Of a stretch of DNA of 64,000 bases, positions 60,654 to 64,000 are shown piece after piece. The notes below the pieces were generated by a model. That model was not told where the DNA came from and did no database searches. It saw only the letters and a list, made by a program, of their open reading frames with translations. Source of the stretch: Halobacillus kuroshimensis DSM 18393. GTDB taxonomy: Bacteria > Bacillota > Bacilli > Bacillales > Halobacillaceae. How positions within the stretch are numbered: the stretch's first letter is position 1; every line of letters starts with the position of its first letter. A program made the translations under genes and the position numbers. The stretch covers positions 310,001-374,000 of the forward strand of contig NZ_AUDY01000008.1 of assembly GCF_000425705.1 (NCBI RefSeq), written 5' to 3'.

Positions 60654-61445
60654 TTACACAGATCGGATGATGCCGCCTTCGACTTTCTGCATTGCTCCAT
60701 TAATGGCAGAAGCTTTCGGAGAAGCGAGGTAGACAACGACACTTGCCACTTCTTCCACCGTACCAAAGCGCTGGATCAGAGAGGTCGGCTCATTGTTTTT
60801 GAAGTAATCCTTCGTAAAGGATTCCAACTCTTCGCCTGCGTTCTCTGCTGCTCCCTTCATGAACCCGGCTACTCCCTCGGTCCATGTCGGTCCAGGAAGG
60901 ACGGCGTTAACGGTTACGCTGGTGCCTTTTGTACGCTCCGCCAGGCCGCGGGTCAAGGAGTTAATCGCACCTTTTGTTGTGGAATAAGGAATCATTTCCG
61001 CCAGCGGTTTCACGCCGGCTTCACTGGAAATGTTCAGGATCCGGCCGGTATCCCGTTCAAGCATTTTGGGAAGGAAATGACGCGACAAACGCACGGCACT
61101 CATGATGTTGGTTTCAAAGTAACTCATCCAATCCTCATCGGTTACATCTTCGACATCTTTCACTTCAAACATGGCTGTATTATTCACAAGTACATCCAGG
61201 TCACCGATGGCCTCGACTTTTTGGATCAGCGCATCTGCGCCTTCTTTGGTCGACACGTCAGCAGCAAATCCTTGAATATCTCCGTGAGGATTTAATTCGT
61301 TTACAATACGATCGAGCTTTTCCTGAGTACGTCCATTAATGACGACGCGTGCACCTTCCTCAAGGAAAGTTTTCGCAATTTCTTTTCCGATTCCTTGTGT
61401 AGATCCGGTCACAAGGACAAGTTTATTTCTAAGTTGTAAATCCAT
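60654..61445 (-). CDS. SDR-family oxidoreductase
   Basis: 263 residues. Rossmann fold with TGSTQGIGKEIA at residues 14-25 (NAD(P) binding), NNTAMFE near 88, catalytic Ser in ILNISSEAG and YxxxK as YSTTK near 155-159. Substrate unknown; the group includes 3-oxoacyl-ACP reductase-like enzymes. AGAGGTG precedes the start at 61445. Confidence 0.92.
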   Translation of the reverse strand: MDLQLRNKLVLVTGSTQGIGKEIAKTFLEEGARVVINGRTQEKLDRIVNELNPHGDIQGFAADVSTKEGADALIQKVEAIGDLDVLVNNTAMFEVKDVEDVTDEDWMSYFETNIMSAVRLSRHFLPKMLERDTGRILNISSEAGVKPLAEMIPYSTTKGAINSLTRGLAERTKGTSVTVNAVLPGPTWTEGVAGFMKGAAENAGEELESFTKDYFKNNEPTSLIQRFGTVEEVASVVVYLASPKASAINGAMQKVEGGIIRSV

Positions 61446-61604
61446 GGTTGGAACACCTCTTTATCTTTTATTGCAAAGAGTATCGTACGGCTTTTGAGAA
61501 AGATGCACAATGAATATGCTCACCAACCTTTTCTCCGGGAAGGAGAGGAGTTTGGTGTGTCGTGTCGAATTTGGTAAGGATTGGTTAAAAAAGGAGGTTT
61601 GTAT

Positions 61605-62045
61605 ATGTCGTATTCTTATATCATAAACGTAGAAGCGGCCATTATGAAAAACGGTCAGTTTCTGCTCATTCAGCGGTCACCGGAAGAGCAGCATGCCGGC
61701 GGCCTCTATTCGCTGCCTGGAGGGAAAATGGAGTTCAGTCCGGATTCCCTTGATGTGCTGGAAGATAACGTCCGCCGTGAAATCAAAGAGGAAATCGGCC
61801 TCATTTTGGATGGGGACCTTACCTATGTGCACAGCAATACTTTTTTAATCGGGGATATCCAGGTTCTGAATGTCGTATTTTTAACTGCCGATTTTAAAGG
61901 AGAGCCTTATATAAAGAGTCCGGAAGAAGTGGCGGACATGGTCTGGGTAGAGCCCGATCTGAACGAGAGTCCCGTCCCGATTCCTCCCTGGACAGCCAAC
62001 AGTATCCAGAAAGCAGTGGAACGGCAGTCGAAAATCTGTTTTTGA
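61605..62045 (+). CDS. Nudix hydrolase
   Basis: 146 residues. Sheet and box typical of the family: LYSLPGGKMEF, then REIKEEIGL with the metal-binding glutamates. The spacing between the two halves of the box is longer than usual because of a SPDSLD insert. AAAAAAGGAGG lies before the ATG at 61605. The stop codon overlaps the promoter of the following thiamine operon. Confidence 0.85.
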   Translation: MSYSYIINVEAAIMKNGQFLLIQRSPEEQHAGGLYSLPGGKMEFSPDSLDVLEDNVRREIKEEIGLILDGDLTYVHSNTFLIGDIQVLNVVFLTADFKGEPYIKSPEEVADMVWVEPDLNESPVPIPPWTANSIQKAVERQSKICF

Positions 62046-62069
62046 CAAAAAATTCTAACGTGTTACGAT
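62042..62069 (+). promoter_or_regulatory. Sigma-A promoter of the thiamine operon
   Basis: TTGACA and TACGAT are 16 bases apart and the -35 overlaps the Nudix stop codon. Confidence 0.7.
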
Positions 62070-62084
62070 GAAAGAGAATTGAAT

Positions 62085-62186
62085 AGCGAGCGATCCACTA
62101 GGGGTGCCTTCTCAAAGGCTGAGATTAAAGTAATGCTTTAAGACTCTTGGAACCTGATCTGGTTTATACCAGCGTAGGGAAGTGGC
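62085..62186 (+). promoter_or_regulatory. TPP riboswitch (THI element)
   Basis: Core features: ACTAGGGGTGCC, GGCTGAGA, a variable arm, then CTTGGAACCTGATCTGG, TACCAGCGTAGGGAAGT. Binding thiamine pyrophosphate should favour the terminator at 62222-62262 and switch off tenA-tenI-thiO. Confidence 0.97.
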
Positions 62187-62221
62187 CGATACCTATACAT
62201 GTCTATGAAAATAAATGTATA

Positions 62222-62262
62222 TCAGCCACTTTTCCTATGCCGGGGAAAGTGGCTTTTTTAGT
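62222..62262 (+). terminator. Riboswitch-controlled terminator
   Basis: The stem AGCCACTTTTCC/GGGGAAAGTGGCT with a run of T follows the TPP aptamer. Confidence 0.9.
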
Positions 62263-62306
62263 GGGAAAAATCAGTGGCGGATCGTTCAACAAAGGAGAGA
62301 GTGGAC

Positions 62307-63002
62307 ATGAAATTTTCAGAAGAAATTAGAAAAGCCGTAGATGAGATTTGGGAGGGAAGCTTTCAGCATCCTTTTGTAACGGGGATTGGAGAGGGAACGC
62401 TTCCTCTCGAAAAGTTCCGCTATTATGTGCTTCAGGATTCCTATTACCTGTCCCATTTTGCCCGTGTCCAGTCATTGGGAGCTGCAAAGTCTGAAGATAT
62501 GGCTGTCATGGCCAATATGGCGTCTCATGCTCAGAGTACGTACGAAGCAGAGCTTGGGCTTCATGAGAATTTTTCGAAGCAGCTGGGCATTACGCAGGAA
62601 GAGCGGGAGCAGTTCAAACCGGCACCAACGGCCTATGCTTATGCGTCCCATATGTACAGAGGAGCGTATAACGGGGACTTAGGGGATGTGATTGCGACGA
62701 TTCTTCCATGCTACTGGCTGTATTATGAAGTCGGCGAACATTTGAAAGAGTCGTCGCCGGAAGAACCGGTCTACCAGGAATGGATCGCGGCTTACGGCGG
62801 GGATTGGTTCCGGACGCTTGTAGAGGAGCAGATCCAGCGCCTCGATGAACTGGCAGAAGCGAAAACAGATGGCGGCAGAGCCAGGATGAAGGAATTGTTT
62901 ATCATCAGCAGTCAGTATGAATATATGTTCTGGGAAATGGCTTACCGTATGGAGGAATGGCCATTTGATATAAAACAGTCGATCGCAGCCGGACGTGAAT
63001 GA
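62307..63002 (+). CDS. tenA: Aminopyrimidine aminohydrolase / thiaminase II
   Basis: 231 residues, all-helical TenA fold. It recycles the pyrimidine part of degraded thiamine. Catalytic Cys135 in TILPCYWLYYEVG, the same position as in B. subtilis TenA, and a C-terminal SSQYEYMFWEMAYR that holds the general acid/base Glu. AAAGGAGAG precedes the ATG at 62307. First gene of the TPP-controlled operon, overlapping tenI by four bases. Confidence 0.95.
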   Translation: MKFSEEIRKAVDEIWEGSFQHPFVTGIGEGTLPLEKFRYYVLQDSYYLSHFARVQSLGAAKSEDMAVMANMASHAQSTYEAELGLHENFSKQLGITQEEREQFKPAPTAYAYASHMYRGAYNGDLGDVIATILPCYWLYYEVGEHLKESSPEEPVYQEWIAAYGGDWFRTLVEEQIQRLDELAEAKTDGGRARMKELFIISSQYEYMFWEMAYRMEEWPFDIKQSIAAGRE

Positions 63003-63598
63003 AACTGCATGTCATATCCACTGGGCGGCAGTCCCGGGAGGAACTGTGCACAAGGGTGGCTGCGATTGAACCAATGATTGATTTCTTCCACCTTCGAGAA
63101 AAGCAGTGGTCCGCAAGTGAAATAGCGGGAACTATAGATGCTTTGACAGAGCTCGGGTTTCCGACTGAAAAGCTCGTGATCAATGACAGGGTGGATGTGG
63201 CGGTGGCAAAAGCAGTGCCTCACGTGCAGCTGGCCGGGCACAGCCTTCCGGTCGAAGAGGTTAAGCGGGCTTTTCCTTTTTTAAACGTTGGGTGTTCGGT
63301 CCATTCCATGGAAGAAGCTATCACCGCGGAAAAGCGGGGAGCAGATTTTATTTTGTTCGGACATGTCTTTGAGACAGCGTCCAAGCCTGGATTGACGGGC
63401 CGCGGGCTAGAGGCTCTGCAGAGGGTCACACAGGCAGTATCTCTGCCTGTCACCGCAATAGGAGGATTGAAACCGGAAAATGTCAGCCGCCTTCAGAGGT
63501 CTGGAGCATCGGGAGCGGCTGTACTGTCCGGCATTCTCTTAGCAGACGATGCGGAAGAGGCGGTCCGCCGTTATCGATACCGATTAGGAAGGAGATGA
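62999..63598 (+). CDS. tenI: Thiazole tautomerase
   Basis: 199 residues, TIM barrel related to ThiE but lacking full ThiE motifs. It aromatises the thiazole phosphate during thiamine synthesis. His122 in FGHVFETASKPG is the catalytic histidine of TenI. The ATG overlaps the tenA stop. Confidence 0.92.
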   Translation: MKLHVISTGRQSREELCTRVAAIEPMIDFFHLREKQWSASEIAGTIDALTELGFPTEKLVINDRVDVAVAKAVPHVQLAGHSLPVEEVKRAFPFLNVGCSVHSMEEAITAEKRGADFILFGHVFETASKPGLTGRGLEALQRVTQAVSLPVTAIGGLKPENVSRLQRSGASGAAVLSGILLADDAEEAVRRYRYRLGRR

Positions 63599-63602
63599 AG
63601 GG

Positions 63603-64000
63603 ATGTTTTACGATGCAATCGTTGTAGGTGGAGGAGTCATTGGCAGTTCTGTGGCCTATCAGCTTGCCAGGCGGCAGAAAAAAGTGCTCGTCATCGACCG
63701 GGGGAAAACCGGACAGAAGGCATCAAGCGCCGCCGCCGGTATGCTCGGTGCTCAGTCCGAACTGAAAGGGGACGATTCACTCTTTCAAATGGCCAGAACG
63801 AGCCGGGCGATGTTTCCTTCCTTGGCAGTCGAGTTGAAGGAGCTCAGCGGAATAGACATCGGGCTGCAGCAGAAAGGGCTGTATAAAATCGCCTCCTCCA
63901 AAGGGGAAGCGGAATCGCTGCAGCAGCTGGGGCGGTTCCAGGAGACTGCCGGGGAGAAGGCCGAGTGGATGGATGCCGGGGAGATGCGTCAAAAAGAGCC
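63603..64000 (+). CDS. thiO: Glycine oxidase ThiO, 3' end outside the window
   Basis: The first 132 codons are present. FAD-binding Rossmann motif VVGGGVIGSSVAYQLA lies at residues 7-22, followed by LVIDRG and SSAAAGMLGAQ, typical of glycine/D-amino acid oxidases. ThiO makes iminoglycine for the thiazole in Bacillus. GAAGGAG lies before the ATG at 63603. The rest of the thiamine operon probably continues beyond the window. Confidence 0.93.
   Translation, partial: MFYDAIVVGGGVIGSSVAYQLARRQKKVLVIDRGKTGQKASSAAAGMLGAQSELKGDDSLFQMARTSRAMFPSLAVELKELSGIDIGLQQKGLYKIASSKGEAESLQQLGRFQETAGEKAEWMDAGEMRQKE

Noticed and set aside
60606-61295. 229-codon plus-strand frame over the SDR gene
   Set aside because: Antisense shadow of the SDR oxidoreductase, which has full family motifs.

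Overview
The window looks like a chromosomal segment of a Gram-positive member of the Bacillaceae, probably a moderately halophilic one of the Halobacillus/Pontibacillus kind. The reasons are strong AGGAGG ribosome binding sites, frequent GTG and TTG starts, sigma-A promoters, a T-box, purine and TPP riboswitches, CcpA-type cre sites, many sodium-coupled transporters and a fairly acidic protein set. The genus is an inference. No rRNA, tRNA, CRISPR array or intact prophage was seen; one decayed IS1182-type transposase tail is present.

Layout. 1-7.5 kb: the 3' part of an M3 oligoendopeptidase, a HAD phosphatase, several tiny membrane proteins, a PPOX flavoprotein, an EamA exporter, and an rpiA-oxidoreductase pair. 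7.5-15 kb: an NTF2-like protein, a two-helix channel with an odd filter, adenine deaminase behind a guanine-type purine riboswitch, YitT, SHOCT and DUF4256 proteins, and an HEXXH protein. 15.4-20.7 kb: an A+T-rich stretch of small membrane proteins and lipoproteins, mostly unrecognised. 20.9-25.6 kb: EamA, YnfA, an NSS-family symporter behind a T-box whose specifier reads TTC (Phe), and a membrane-anchored M23 peptidase. 25.6-28 kb: a tight operon of an ECF sigma factor, a PadR regulator and a HAAS-FtsW/RodA fusion. 28-34.2 kb: a beta-glucoside ABC importer, LacI regulator and GH1 glucosidase operon with two matching operators, then a His/Gly/Tyr-repeat protein.

34.3-37.7 kb: Nudix and peptidase E genes, then an ArsR-controlled permease with a small vicinal-cysteine protein and four ArsR-type operators. 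37.7-48.4 kb: transposase remnant, dispersed palindromic repeats, a GNAT enzyme, small membrane proteins, a PdaC-like deacetylase, a lipoprotein, an alpha/beta hydrolase and a secreted SGNH esterase with cell-wall-binding repeats. 48.4-55.5 kb: an AGCS symporter and the nagE-nagA-nagB-nagR-SIS operon for N-acetylglucosamine, with a DasR/NagR-type operator and cre sites. 55.5-59.6 kb: redoxin, NAD(P)H:FMN-type reductase, and the ergothioneine pair egtB-egtD. 59.8-64 kb: small membrane proteins, an SDR, a Nudix protein, and the start of a thiamine operon (TPP riboswitch, tenA, tenI, thiO), which runs off the end.

The most interesting points are the sigma/PadR/HAAS-SEDS operon (possibly a cell-wall sensor circuit), the palindromic repeat family whose central hairpin shows compensatory base changes between copies, the His-rich 13-residue repeat protein, the minimal egtBD module, and the ArsR/permease/CC-peptide locus.
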